Of a stretch of DNA of 64,000 nt, positions 50,320 to 59,006 are shown in pieces. Made by a program: the position numbers and the translations under genes. Below the pieces are notes generated by a model. It saw nothing but the letters and a program-made list of their open reading frames with translations, was not told the DNA's origin and did not search any database. Where the stretch lies: the NCBI RefSeq assembly GCF_900104055.1, contig NZ_FNJQ01000005.1, positions 14,690 through 78,689 of the forward strand. The letters are read 5' to 3'. This stretch comes from Pseudoselenomonas ruminantium. Lineage in GTDB: Bacteria; Bacillota; Negativicutes; Selenomonadales; Selenomonadaceae. Positions within the stretch are counted from its first letter, which is position 1, and the number at the start of each line of letters is the position of its first letter.

Positions 50320-51714
50320 TTACTTGCTAAAGAACAAGGCATAGTACCCATTGACAAAGATAATGAGCACAATTAATGGCAGGATGTACGTTACATAGAA
50401 CCGAATCCATTTCGGGAACGCCATACCTTTGCCGGTATCGGCTTCCTTGATGAAGTTATCCCAGCCCCAGCCATAGCGGCTCGTACAGAAAGCCATATAG
50501 ACAAGGCTGCCCAGAGGCAGGATGTTATTAGACACCAGGAAATCCTCCAGATCCAGCACGCCCGAGCCTTCGCCCAGCGGCTGAATCCAGCTCCACTCAT
50601 TGAAGCCCAGCACACACGGCAGGGAGAGAAGGATCACGATAGGAATCCCTGCGCAGATGATCTTCCGGCGGTCGATACGCAGCAAGTCAAAGAAGCAGAC
50701 CACGAGATTCTCAAACACGGCAATGACCGTAGACATAGCCGCAAAGGTCATGAACAGGAAGAACAGCGTCCCCCAAAGACGGCCAAAGGGCATGGAGTTG
50801 AACACATTCGGCAAAGTCACGAACAAGAGATTCGGCCCGCTCGAAGGACTAACCCCATAACTGAAGCAGGCCGGGAAGATGATAAGACCTGCCATAATGG
50901 CCACAAAAGTATCCAAAATAATGATCCAGATTGCCTCGCCGGTCAGGCACTTGCTCTTACCGATATAGGAACCGAACACTGCCAGCGACCCCATACCGAT
51001 GGACAGCGTGAAGAATGCCTGCCCCATCGCCGCAAAGATGACTTCCTTCAGGCCATGCTCCATCAGGCGGCCAAAATCCGGGTAAAGATAATACTTCAGT
51101 CCTTCACCAGCCCCCGGCAGCATTACCGAGTTGATGCCCAGGATGATCATGAGCCCCAACAGGCAGGTCATCATGAACTTTGTGATGCGCTCCACCCCGG
51201 CTTCCACACCCAGATAGCAGACGCCACCGCACAAGGCCACGATTGCCACCATATAACTGCCCATGGTCACAGGATCTTTCAACAAATTGACAAAGATTTC
51301 CGTAATGCCAACAGCACCTAAACCATCAAAAGCACCTGTTGCCGTTTTATACAGATAATAAAGCATCCAGCCTGCCACGGTAGTATAGAACATCATCAGG
51401 ATCATATTACCGCCGATGGCCGTATACTTATGCCAATGCCATTTCGTCCCTTTCGGCTCCAATACATCAAAGGACATTGCCGCGCTGCGGATACTCGCAC
51501 GCCCCACAGCAAACTCTGCCACCATGATGGGCAGACCTAAGATCGCCAAAAAGATCAGATAGATCAGCACAAAGGACGCACCGCCGTACTGACCGGTAAT
51601 ATACGGGAAACGCCACACATTACCTAAGCCGATGGCACATCCCGCCGACACGAGAATAAACCCTAAACGGGTAGAGAATCCACTTCTTTCCAAACCTAAA
51701 TACACCTTCTCCAT
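50320..51714 (-). CDS. Sodium-dependent transporter, NSS/SNF family
   Basis: The 464-residue LeuT-fold transporter has about 11-12 helices. The N-terminal signature is RLGFILVSAGCAIGLGNVWR, which carries the unwound Na+/substrate segment. Bacterial members import amino acids such as tryptophan or tyrosine; the substrate is not deducible. The ATG at 51714 directly follows a terminator-like hairpin and lacks a good ribosome-binding site. A GTG at 51753 lies inside that hairpin and is an alternative start. Confidence 0.88.
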   Translation of the reverse strand: MEKVYLGLERSGFSTRLGFILVSAGCAIGLGNVWRFPYITGQYGGASFVLIYLIFLAILGLPIMVAEFAVGRASIRSAAMSFDVLEPKGTKWHWHKYTAIGGNMILMMFYTTVAGWMLYYLYKTATGAFDGLGAVGITEIFVNLLKDPVTMGSYMVAIVALCGGVCYLGVEAGVERITKFMMTCLLGLMIILGINSVMLPGAGEGLKYYLYPDFGRLMEHGLKEVIFAAMGQAFFTLSIGMGSLAVFGSYIGKSKCLTGEAIWIIILDTFVAIMAGLIIFPACFSYGVSPSSGPNLLFVTLPNVFNSMPFGRLWGTLFFLFMTFAAMSTVIAVFENLVVCFFDLLRIDRRKIICAGIPIVILLSLPCVLGFNEWSWIQPLGEGSGVLDLEDFLVSNNILPLGSLVYMAFCTSRYGWGWDNFIKEADTGKGMAFPKWIRFYVTYILPLIVLIIFVNGYYALFFSK

Positions 51715-51783
51715 AAAAAAATTCGCCCAATGCGAGAATCGATAGATAATCACTAATCTATCTTACCGCAAAGAGCGAATTTT
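51715..51783 (-). terminator. Terminator-like hairpin abutting NSS transporter start
   Basis: The outer arms AAAATTCGC (51718-51726) / GCGAATTTT (51775-51783) and inner arms GATAGAT (51741-51747) / ATCTATC (51756-51762) form a long hairpin. On the minus strand a run of seven T leads straight into the ATG of the transporter. It can end serS transcripts or act as an attenuator of the transporter. Confidence 0.6.
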
Positions 51784-51833
51784 GTCCAGCAGTGAGCGAC
51801 ACTTTGTTACACACTACTTGTATAATTGTAATT

Positions 51834-53105
51834 TTATTTAATAACTTCTACGCCGCCCATGTAGGGAACGAGTGCCTTCGGCACGATTACAGAACCGTCT
51901 TCCTGCTGATAGTTCTCCAGGATAGCAGCTACCGTTCTGCCTACGGCCAGACCGGAACCATTCAGCGTATGCACGAATTCCGGCTTGGACTTCGCATCGC
52001 GGCGGAACTTGATATTCGCACGGCGTGCCTGATAGTCCAGACAGTTAGAGCAGGAAGAGATCTCACGGTATTTGCCCTGAGACGGGAACCAGACTTCGAT
52101 ATCATAAGTCTTGGCCGAGGTGAAGCTCATATCGCCCGTGCAGAGCTGCACCACATGATACGGCAGTTCCAGGATGCGCAGCACATCTTCAGCTGCATCC
52201 ACCATGGACTCCAGCTCATCCCAGCTCGTTTCCGGCTTGACGAACTTGATGAGTTCCACCTTGTTGAACTGATGCTGGCGGATCAGACCTCGCGTATCGC
52301 GGCCGGCACTGCCAGCTTCAGCACGGAAGCATGCCGTATAAGCACTGTAGTATTCCGGCAGCTTGTCGCCATCAAGGATTTCATCACGATGATAGTTCGT
52401 CGTCGGCACCTCTGCCGTCGGCACCAGATAATAATCCTGACCTTCGAGCTTGAACATATCCTCGGCAAACTTCGGCAGCTGGCCCGTGCCCGTCATGCTG
52501 TCCTTGTTGGCAATATAAGGAGCCAGCATTTCCGTATAACCATGCTTATTGGCATGCAAATCCATCATGAAATTGATGCAGGCACGTTCCAGTCTTGCGC
52601 CCAGTCCTTTGTAGAACATGAAACGTGCGCCCGTAACCTTGGCCGCACGGTCAGCATCGAGGATATCCAGATCTGCACCGATATCCCAATGAGCCTTCGG
52701 CTCGAAGGAGAACTCCTTCGGCGTGCCCCATTTGCGCACTTCCGGATTTTCCGTATCATCCTTGCCGATGGGCACATCAGCCTTCGGCATATTCGGGATG
52801 TGCAGCAGGATGTCGCGCAGTTTTGCCTCAACATCCTTGAGGTCAGCATCCAGAGCGGAAATCTTCTCGCCCACAGCACGCATCTCGGCAATCTTGGCAT
52901 CCGCGTTTTCCTTGTTCTTCTTCATCACGCTGATTTCCTTGGAAACCGCGTTGCGCTCAGCCTTCAGCGTCTCCGTCTGCTGCAGCAGATTCCGGCGTTC
53001 CTGCTCCAGCGCAGAGAAATCATCCAGATTCAGCGGATTGCAACGGTTCTTCAGCATCTCTTTCACTTCATCCAGATGCTCCCGGACAAATTTGATATCT
53101 AACAC
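51834..53105 (-). CDS. serS: Seryl-tRNA synthetase
   Basis: The 423-residue class II synthetase has an N-terminal coiled-coil arm (about 30-100), motif 2 [21 protein letters not shown]-like region, and a C-terminal motif 3 ([18 protein letters not shown]). I choose the GTG at 53105 ([10 protein letters not shown]) ten bases after GGAG, matching usual SerS N-termini; a GTG three codons upstream lies too near the site. Its first 21 codons and promoter region are duplicated at 56164-56293. Confidence 0.95.
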   Translation of the reverse strand: MLDIKFVREHLDEVKEMLKNRCNPLNLDDFSALEQERRNLLQQTETLKAERNAVSKEISVMKKNKENADAKIAEMRAVGEKISALDADLKDVEAKLRDILLHIPNMPKADVPIGKDDTENPEVRKWGTPKEFSFEPKAHWDIGADLDILDADRAAKVTGARFMFYKGLGARLERACINFMMDLHANKHGYTEMLAPYIANKDSMTGTGQLPKFAEDMFKLEGQDYYLVPTAEVPTTNYHRDEILDGDKLPEYYSAYTACFRAEAGSAGRDTRGLIRQHQFNKVELIKFVKPETSWDELESMVDAAEDVLRILELPYHVVQLCTGDMSFTSAKTYDIEVWFPSQGKYREISSCSNCLDYQARRANIKFRRDAKSKPEFVHTLNGSGLAVGRTVAAILENYQQEDGSVIVPKALVPYMGGVEVIK

Positions 53106-53164
53106 AATACTCACTCTCCATATCTGATAGCCCTTACGGTGGGCGAAAATTCACCTAGGACAAC

Positions 53165-53193
53165 ATTATACCGCAACTGCTTTGCAAAGTCTA
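53165..53193 (-). promoter_or_regulatory. serS promoter
   Basis: TAGACT (53193-53188) and a perfect TATAAT (53170-53165) have 17-base spacing. The -35 overlaps the 3' end of the preceding gene, consistent with an insertion joined just upstream of the promoter. Confidence 0.6.
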
Positions 53194-54183
53194 TCCTTCC
53201 TGCCTCAACTGTTCTTCCAACCTTTGCAAATGCTCCTGCACATTATCCTTTGTAACCAACACGCCGAAATTCTTTTGTCCATTATGGAATATCCGATCCA
53301 CAATCATATCTCCGACAATTGGCCGATAATGACTTGTTTCATAATAATAGTAATTATTGGTCGTAATCTCATTCAACCCACTGAAATCATAGTAATTGGT
53401 CAACTGAGCCAACTGATATTTGAACTCGTTAAGCTCCGATATATCATTGCTGCGATAGGTAACCGCATTAACAGGATTAACGAAAACGAGCAACTCAATC
53501 CCATTATCATCACAGAGTTCCTTTAATTTTGTAAGACTTTCCATGGCTTCGGCTATCCGATTCCCTTTATATTCATACGGTTTCGAAAAGCGTTCATCCT
53601 GAAAATGTTTTTCTACATTGGCTTCGATATACTCATCCACTTCCGGATGCAGCGGTCTTCCTGATCCATATATATCATAAACACTGCCTCTGCTGGCATC
53701 TTTCTTTTTCAACCTTGGTTTTTTCAGTAAATATAACGCATAGGTCTTCCATAACGTGTCGCCCCGATAAGGAACTCTTAACAAATCATTTTCATGCTGT
53801 TTCGGATCTACTCGTATCGAAAAATCATCCAAACCAATCATAACCTGATTGATACTGACACCATGTTTGACCATATCCTGCAAATCAAGCAGCCACTCTT
53901 CTGGTAAACCTTCCGAATACGTCATATTATAATAACGCAGGCCATTATCAATTTTATTCAAATCGATATTACCAATACGCGATGAACCAAAGCAAAATGC
54001 ATTATATTTTTCCGGATTAGAAAGTATATATCGCATCTTTACAAAATGCTGATTAGGTTCCACACGCTTGACACTAAAATCCGTATTAAAAACGCCAGAA
54101 GAATCAAAAATATAATTGCAAGCCATAGTTCCAAACATAGCCAGCAAAAATATCCCCAACAAACGGAAAACGTATTTTTTCAT
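53191..54183 (-). CDS. AlgX/DltD-like SGNH-type envelope protein
   Basis: The 330-residue protein has an N-terminal membrane anchor (about 5-25). The extracytoplasmic domain contains FGSSRIGNID, the GxSR-like start of SGNH/AlgX-type acyl-transfer proteins, and a C-terminal TSHYRPIVGD resembling the D/HxxH block. Such proteins pair with MBOAT acyltransferases to O-acylate surface glycans, and the MBOAT gene lies 15 bases upstream. Start at 54183, nine bases after GAGGG. The acyl acceptor is unknown. Confidence 0.75.
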   Translation of the reverse strand: MKKYVFRLLGIFLLAMFGTMACNYIFDSSGVFNTDFSVKRVEPNQHFVKMRYILSNPEKYNAFCFGSSRIGNIDLNKIDNGLRYYNMTYSEGLPEEWLLDLQDMVKHGVSINQVMIGLDDFSIRVDPKQHENDLLRVPYRGDTLWKTYALYLLKKPRLKKKDASRGSVYDIYGSGRPLHPEVDEYIEANVEKHFQDERFSKPYEYKGNRIAEAMESLTKLKELCDDNGIELLVFVNPVNAVTYRSNDISELNEFKYQLAQLTNYYDFSGLNEITTNNYYYYETSHYRPIVGDMIVDRIFHNGQKNFGVLVTKDNVQEHLQRLEEQLRQEG

Positions 54184-54198
54184 TCTGCTCATCCCTCT

Positions 54199-55578
54199 TT
54201 AAAATTGGAAATAAAGAAACTCGGAATAATTATTCAAATGCCACATAGCCCAAATCAGCATTGCTGCTGTGACTATCAGCCATTTATTATTCGCTGTGAA
54301 TTTCTTCATCAACACCAAGGGATTCGGCACAAATGCCAATAATGCTACCATGCCAATCATTTCCAGTAAATGTCTGCTCTCCTTGCCATGAGCGCCTAGG
54401 AGACTTTGATAATCGGCCATGCTGCCTAATACCTGCATAGCCTCATGGACACTTCCCGCACGGAAAAACACCCAGCAAATTACCACACAAAGGAATGTCA
54501 TCCCCCAATTCAACACTTTAGGCAGTGCGATGCCAGCTTTACGCCAAGCATGATTGATCATCAGCAAAGCACCATGCATTCCCCCCCAGATTACAAAAGT
54601 CCATCCAGCACCATGCCATAAACCGATTATCAGCATGGATACAAAGAGATTCCGCATCTTCCTAAACTCACCATGACGATTACCGCCCATCGGAATATAG
54701 AGGTAATTCTTCACCCACAAGCCTAACGTCATATGCCAACGCCGCCAAAAATCAATAATGCTTCGCGCCTGATAAGGGGAATTAAAGTTGACGGGCATAT
54801 CCAGATTGAATAACAACGCTAATCCAATGGCCATTTCACTATACCCAGAAAAATCAAAGTACAATTGCAGCGTATACGACAAAGCGCCCAGCCATGCCTG
54901 CACACAAGTCAGCGAATCCGCATGGCTGAATGCCTCATTCGCATAAATAGCCAGTTTATCTGCTATAACCACCTTTTTAAACAAACCCATGGTAAAAATC
55001 GTCAAACCACGAGCAATATTGTCATAGTTGATACGGAACGTTTTATCCGCAATAAACTGCGGAATCATTTCCTTGTGATTGATGATTGGCCCGGCAATCA
55101 AATGCGGAAAAATCGTAACAAATTCCAGATACGTCAGGAAAGATTCGTTCCGTGCTTCTCCCCGATACGCATCCACTAGATACGCAGTCTGTGTAAAGGT
55201 AAAAAACGAAATACCAAGTGGCAGGACAATATGTGGCAAATCAAACATATCGGCCCCCGCCAAGGAATTTACCGTACCAAGGAAAAAGTCCGTGTATTTG
55301 AAATACCCCAGCAATAGGACATTCACAACAATACCCAAAATCAGCCATGCCCGATTGCCATTGCAGCGCTCTAACTGCCTCCCCACAAGGTAGTTGAAGC
55401 TGATCGAAGCGAAAAGCAACGGCACATAGCGAACATCCCAATATCCATAAAAGAAAAACGACGCCAGCACCAGCCAAAGCGTAGCCGCACGTTTCTGTCC
55501 ACCATGCCCCAATGTAAAAAAGCCCGCAAAGGTAAGGGGCAAAAAGAGCAAAATAAACTCATACGAATTAAATAACAC
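54199..55578 (-). CDS. MBOAT-family O-acyltransferase (AlgI/PatA-like)
   Basis: The 459-residue polytopic protein has MBOAT signatures: LPLGISFFTFTQTAYLVD, YFDFSGYSEMAIG, FWRRWHMTLGLWVKNYLY and the catalytic-His segment LWHGAGWTFVIWGG. It transfers acyl groups across the membrane to a periplasmic partner, most probably the protein encoded downstream. GTG start seven bases after AAGGAG. It belongs to a segment bracketed by duplicated serS sequence. Confidence 0.9.
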   Translation of the reverse strand: MLFNSYEFILLFLPLTFAGFFTLGHGGQKRAATLWLVLASFFFYGYWDVRYVPLLFASISFNYLVGRQLERCNGNRAWLILGIVVNVLLLGYFKYTDFFLGTVNSLAGADMFDLPHIVLPLGISFFTFTQTAYLVDAYRGEARNESFLTYLEFVTIFPHLIAGPIINHKEMIPQFIADKTFRINYDNIARGLTIFTMGLFKKVVIADKLAIYANEAFSHADSLTCVQAWLGALSYTLQLYFDFSGYSEMAIGLALLFNLDMPVNFNSPYQARSIIDFWRRWHMTLGLWVKNYLYIPMGGNRHGEFRKMRNLFVSMLIIGLWHGAGWTFVIWGGMHGALLMINHAWRKAGIALPKVLNWGMTFLCVVICWVFFRAGSVHEAMQVLGSMADYQSLLGAHGKESRHLLEMIGMVALLAFVPNPLVLMKKFTANNKWLIVTAAMLIWAMWHLNNYSEFLYFQF

Positions 55579-55625
55579 CTAAATTCTCCTTACATATTGT
55601 GTAATATAAGCGTCCCTCTAGTATT

Positions 55626-55745
55626 TTATGCAAATTCATTTAATTTATCGATAATATCGCTTATGATGAATTCATTTTCTAAATCTTGCTCTGAAGCCTT
55701 TTCGAGCACTCGAAGATTACTGCAAAAATTATCATACTTTTTCAT
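55626..55745 (-). pseudogene. Truncated HI0074/HEPN-like partner of a nucleotidyltransferase
   Basis: The 39-codon frame begins MKKYDNFCSNLRVLEKA and stops after DKLNEFA. The start resembles nucleotidyltransferase substrate-binding (HI0074-like, HEPN-fold) proteins, which are usually about 130 residues. It overlaps the 3' end of the MNT-type gene by 14 bases, the normal arrangement of such pairs. The remainder of the domain is missing, so it is probably a remnant, though a free-standing short peptide cannot be excluded. Confidence 0.5.
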
Positions 55746-56019
55746 ATATAATCACCCCATCCCGTTCAATTTCCTTCTTCAACTCATCAGACACCTTAGC
55801 ATCCATATTGACAATATCAAACGTCAAAAGTGTCCATACCTCTTCATCCACATCAAGTGAAAATTGCGAAAATCTGGTGCATCCATATACCGCTATATCC
55901 ACATCACTTTTATCGTAATTATCGCCTCTAGCACGAGAACCAAATAAAATGATTTTCGATACATCATATTTATGTGCTAATTTCACTAAATCTGACTTGA
56001 TTCGTTTAGGTAAGTCCAC
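55732..56019 (-). CDS. MNT-type minimal nucleotidyltransferase
   Basis: The 95-residue protein has the nucleotidyltransferase motif FGSRARGDNYDKSDVDIAVYG (about 26-46) with the GS and DxD catalytic residues. Such proteins act as antitoxins that AMPylate a HEPN toxin (MntA-HepT type) or pair with HI0074-like partners. Start is probably GTG at 56019, with a weak ribosome-binding site. The partner gene downstream is truncated, leaving this as a possible orphan. Confidence 0.75.
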   Translation of the reverse strand: MDLPKRIKSDLVKLAHKYDVSKIILFGSRARGDNYDKSDVDIAVYGCTRFSQFSLDVDEEVWTLLTFDIVNMDAKVSDELKKEIERDGVIIYEKV

Positions 56020-56134
56020 TATCTATCACTCGCAATCATCAAAACATTTGTAATTAATCACTAGCCAATGCCCAAGGAATACAAGATGCCTAAGCAAACA
56101 CTGCCATTAATGTAGCTATGACAGCTATACCGTA

Positions 56135-56293
56135 CTTACGTGCTGTGCTTAATACGGAGTTTATGGTTCTTCAGCATCTCTTTTACTTCATCCAGATGCT
56201 CCCGGACAAATTTGATATCTAACACAATACTCACTCTCCATATCTGATAGCCCATCGGGCGAAAATTCACCTAGAACAACACTATACCGCAAC
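56135..56293 (-). pseudogene. Duplicated serS 5' end (promoter region plus first 21 codons)
   Basis: Positions 56164-56293 match 53045-53179 with only a few differences, covering the serS promoter region, leader, GTG start (56224) and 21 codons ([20 protein letters not shown]). The sequence then leaves serS, and the frame ends at TAA (56135-56137) after 29 codons. The -10 is altered from TATAAT to TATAGT and the -35 is lost. It is a partial duplication, not a functional synthetase. Confidence 0.9.
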
Positions 56294-56367
56294 CAGCAGG
56301 AAAAAGCCACTCAAACATCAATAGCGTAGGCACAATCTCTATTTCATCCACATCCAGAGTTTTCCAT

Positions 56368-56961
56368 TTAGCTCTTAACAAGGACTAAATCTCTCCCATA
56401 TTTCTCCTGCAGGTCTCTTTGCAGGCGTTTCAAATATCTCCGTATATGCCCAACGGTCATATGGTCCCAATAATAAACCAACGGAATCTTTACTGGACTG
56501 CCTACATTATCAATGATGCGAATCCTTATTTCTCCAGCTTCATTGCGTTGCAACAAGAAATTAATCAAGCATGTATCATTGGTCAGGATGCGCTCATCCA
56601 TTACCTGCTTCATGAATCCCTGCAAAAGAGCGCAGACTTCCTCTTTATCCGGCCAGCCTGCAGCCTCTTGTGCATCCAGATAATCGCCTAACGTCTCGCA
56701 CGCTGTACCATCCGCATTGCGGATACGCTCGAATACATACCCCTGCCCCTTATCCGTTTCTACCGGGCCATAGAACTTGGTCAAAAGCTGCGAGTCTAAA
56801 TTGCGGAACTTCCTGGATTTCCGATAGGATAGTTCCTGTCTCAATTCTGCATCTTTGGGGTCAAATGGTATCTTTATGACCAAATTCTCATTTTCGGGAT
56901 GAATATAGGCAACCTTATGCAGGCCTCGTCCTAAATACAACGCATCCGATATCATCAACAT
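56368..56961 (-). CDS. YrbL-like kinase-fold protein (2)
   Basis: The 197-residue protein is of the YrbL/PhoP-regulatory family: GRGLHKVAYIHP near the start, VIKIPF with the nucleotide-binding Lys, ETDKGQGYVFERI, and TNDTCLINFLL / IRIIDNVG corresponding to the kinase catalytic and DFG-like loops. It has a protein-kinase-like fold but no proven substrate. It lies four bases downstream of a second copy, and both stand beside envelope-glycan genes, so phosphorylation of a lipopolysaccharide-type sugar is an attractive guess. Confidence 0.78.
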   Translation of the reverse strand: MLMISDALYLGRGLHKVAYIHPENENLVIKIPFDPKDAELRQELSYRKSRKFRNLDSQLLTKFYGPVETDKGQGYVFERIRNADGTACETLGDYLDAQEAAGWPDKEEVCALLQGFMKQVMDERILTNDTCLINFLLQRNEAGEIRIRIIDNVGSPVKIPLVYYWDHMTVGHIRRYLKRLQRDLQEKYGRDLVLVKS

Positions 56962-56965
56962 AAAA

Positions 56966-57571
56966 TTATCTCTCCCACAACGATTCTATACACGTCTCTG
57001 ACAAAGCATCCGGAAAATCCCGTGCTATATCCGCCACCAATCGATTCCAATACTTCTTCGCTCTACGTTTCGCCAAGAACCCTACATAATATTCCAAAGG
57101 GATTTTAGCGGAAGTCCCGATATTATCTATGATACGCACCACAGATTTCTCCGGTGAAACACGCTGAACGAGGAAATTATCCGGGTCCACACCCGCGGGA
57201 GCAAATTTCTCGCGCATAAACTCTCGATGGAAATCCTGCATGACCTGTTCCAGCTTGGCTTTATCCGTCGGGTCTTCGAGTTCAGCCAGCAAGGTCCGAC
57301 TGCATGCACCATCATAATCCATCACACGTTCAAAGACATAACCAATGCCCTTGTCCGTCTCAACGGTTCCATAATATTTCGTCAAAAGCGGCATATCATC
57401 CACATGCTTTCCCAAGGCCCGCCGATAACGGAACTCTCTGGACATATCCGGGTCATCATCCGTGAATAAAAGCTTGACACATTTGCTTTTATCCTGAGGA
57501 TGTATATAAACTTCCTTATGATTTCCATCCCCCAAGAACAGTTCTTCTCTCATTTCAATTTTTGAATTCAT
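56966..57571 (-). CDS. YrbL-like kinase-fold protein (1)
   Basis: The 201-residue paralogue of the next gene has the same landmarks: GDGNHKEVYIHP, CVKLLF, ETDKGIGYVFERV, DPDNFLVQR and VRIIDNIG. The two proteins are clearly homologous but diverged. AAGGATTTAAA precedes the ATG. The pair forms a two-gene unit. Confidence 0.8.
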   Translation of the reverse strand: MNSKIEMREELFLGDGNHKEVYIHPQDKSKCVKLLFTDDDPDMSREFRYRRALGKHVDDMPLLTKYYGTVETDKGIGYVFERVMDYDGACSRTLLAELEDPTDKAKLEQVMQDFHREFMREKFAPAGVDPDNFLVQRVSPEKSVVRIIDNIGTSAKIPLEYYVGFLAKRRAKKYWNRLVADIARDFPDALSETCIESLWER

Positions 57572-57758
57572 TTTAAATCCTTATTGCTCCCTTCGTAAAT
57601 AATTTTATCATTTTACTTTTAACTAAGCTTACGATTTATCCTTTGTTTATCCATCGCTATCAATCAACCGATATTTTCTGGCCATACTTCTATCTAAAAC
57701 CACAATATCCAATCCCCAAATCTTACGTAACGGTAACAGTCTACGCTCTAACTCGGCC

Positions 57759-58702
57759 TTAAGCGCTGGAAGCCATGACGGATTCGCACTTAACCTCACC
57801 ATCTTCTTTATAAAGCGAGTGATAAACAACACTATCCCCCACACCACGCTCAACCTCTAAATACTTACACAAAAAATAATCATGTGTTGCAATAAAAATC
57901 TGTACACCATTGCGCTGTAAACCTAATATAATTTTTGCAACCAAGGGAATCACTGCTGGATTTATATTAGCCTCTGGCTCATCCCCAAAAACGGCACTAA
58001 CACTTTTTATAGCTCCATTCCGAACTAACAGCCATAAAATCGCTAGTTTTCTAATCCCTTCAGAAACCAGATTGAATTCTTCCTTCACATCATCTTTGTA
58101 TAAAAAGAATGTATCTAATGATGCATCATATATCACGCTGCCACCAATAACACTTTCTATCGCTATAAGCATATTTTTCTTATTGTCCTGAGCATCATCT
58201 TTTGATACGTCTATCTTGGCCGCATTCAATATGTCTAAATATGTGTCATCAAACTGAACATTTCCCCGTTCTACTGCAGCGTTTAAATTATAATTATTGG
58301 ACAACACTTCTTTTGCAGGAATAAAAATACCATAGACGTCTGACATCGCCTGTTCCCAAGATTCATTTCCGATTTCAACCGCATTCCACTTAGGGGTTTC
58401 CTTATTAAATTCAATTTCTAGCCCTGCATCTTTAGATGCAACTTTTATGTTGCATGCCATCCCATCATTATCTTTATTAACCAATCTACTAATTTGCATT
58501 TTTATCGGCAGCATTGTTCGAACAAGTTTATTAGCAAATGTAACACGTCCAGTAGCCGATGCAATTGCAGAATATATCAACTTTAATATATGTGTTTCCC
58601 CGTACCATTCTCACCGACAAAAACATTCACACCATAATTAATATTTAAATTGCATTCATTAAACACTGTATAATTTCTTAATTGTAACGAGGATAATTTC
58701 AT
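57759..58702 (-). pseudogene. AAA ATPase (ABC/SMC-like, OLD-type) broken by a frameshift in Walker A
   Basis: The frame starting at ATG 58702 encodes KLSSLQLRNYTVFNE and the Walker A start GENGTGK, then stops within a few codons. Restoring one A in the run at about 58594-58597 would give GENGTGKTHILKLIYS and join the 273-codon frame at 57759-58580. That frame has the ABC-like signature EGIRKL, Walker B-like VFGDEPE and switch IATHDYF. Such single ATPases are common in defence or toxin-antitoxin loci. A further open frame at 57647-57799 in another phase might be a partner remnant. Confidence 0.75.
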
Positions 58703-58732
58703 TTTTATATCAGCCTTTCTTTTTACCTCCAC

Positions 58733-58985
58733 TTATTTCATCTGTAAGCTAGCCAGCAAATCAATGATTCGATTATGTAAAGAATATCTTTCATTATTTT
58801 TTCGACCATATTTTGCAATTACCATATGTTCTTTCTCATCACGTAGAAAAAAATATGCCTTTTCCAATAAATCTTCTGCCGAATCGAACTCACAATAATC
58901 TTCTGCGGGGATAAACGAATTCCCATCCAGATTTTTCGTATCATAGAACATCAATGCACCACGGCCTTTATACCAATATCTTCAT
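58733..58985 (-). pseudogene. Internally deleted CgeB-like glycosyltransferase remnant
   Basis: After an AAAGGA site the sequence opens as MKILV then stops. In another phase it continues RYWYKGRGALMFYDTKNLDG and an EDYCEFDSAEDLLEKA segment, which matches the C-terminal end of CgeB/GT1-type glycosyltransferases (compare the intact gene at 60831-61871). Beginning and end of a glycosyltransferase gene thus appear joined by a large deletion. Confidence 0.55.
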
Positions 58986-59006
58986 AATTCATAAATCCTT
59001 TTTATC

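Noticed and set aside
53106-53190. Serine T-box upstream of serS
   Set aside because: The transcript leader is about 50-60 bases and lacks the T-box sequence and stem I.
57647-57853. 68-codon frame after the broken ATPase as an independent gene
   Set aside because: It overlaps the ATPase end in another phase, has no good ribosome-binding site and no recognisable domain; mentioned only as a possible remnant.
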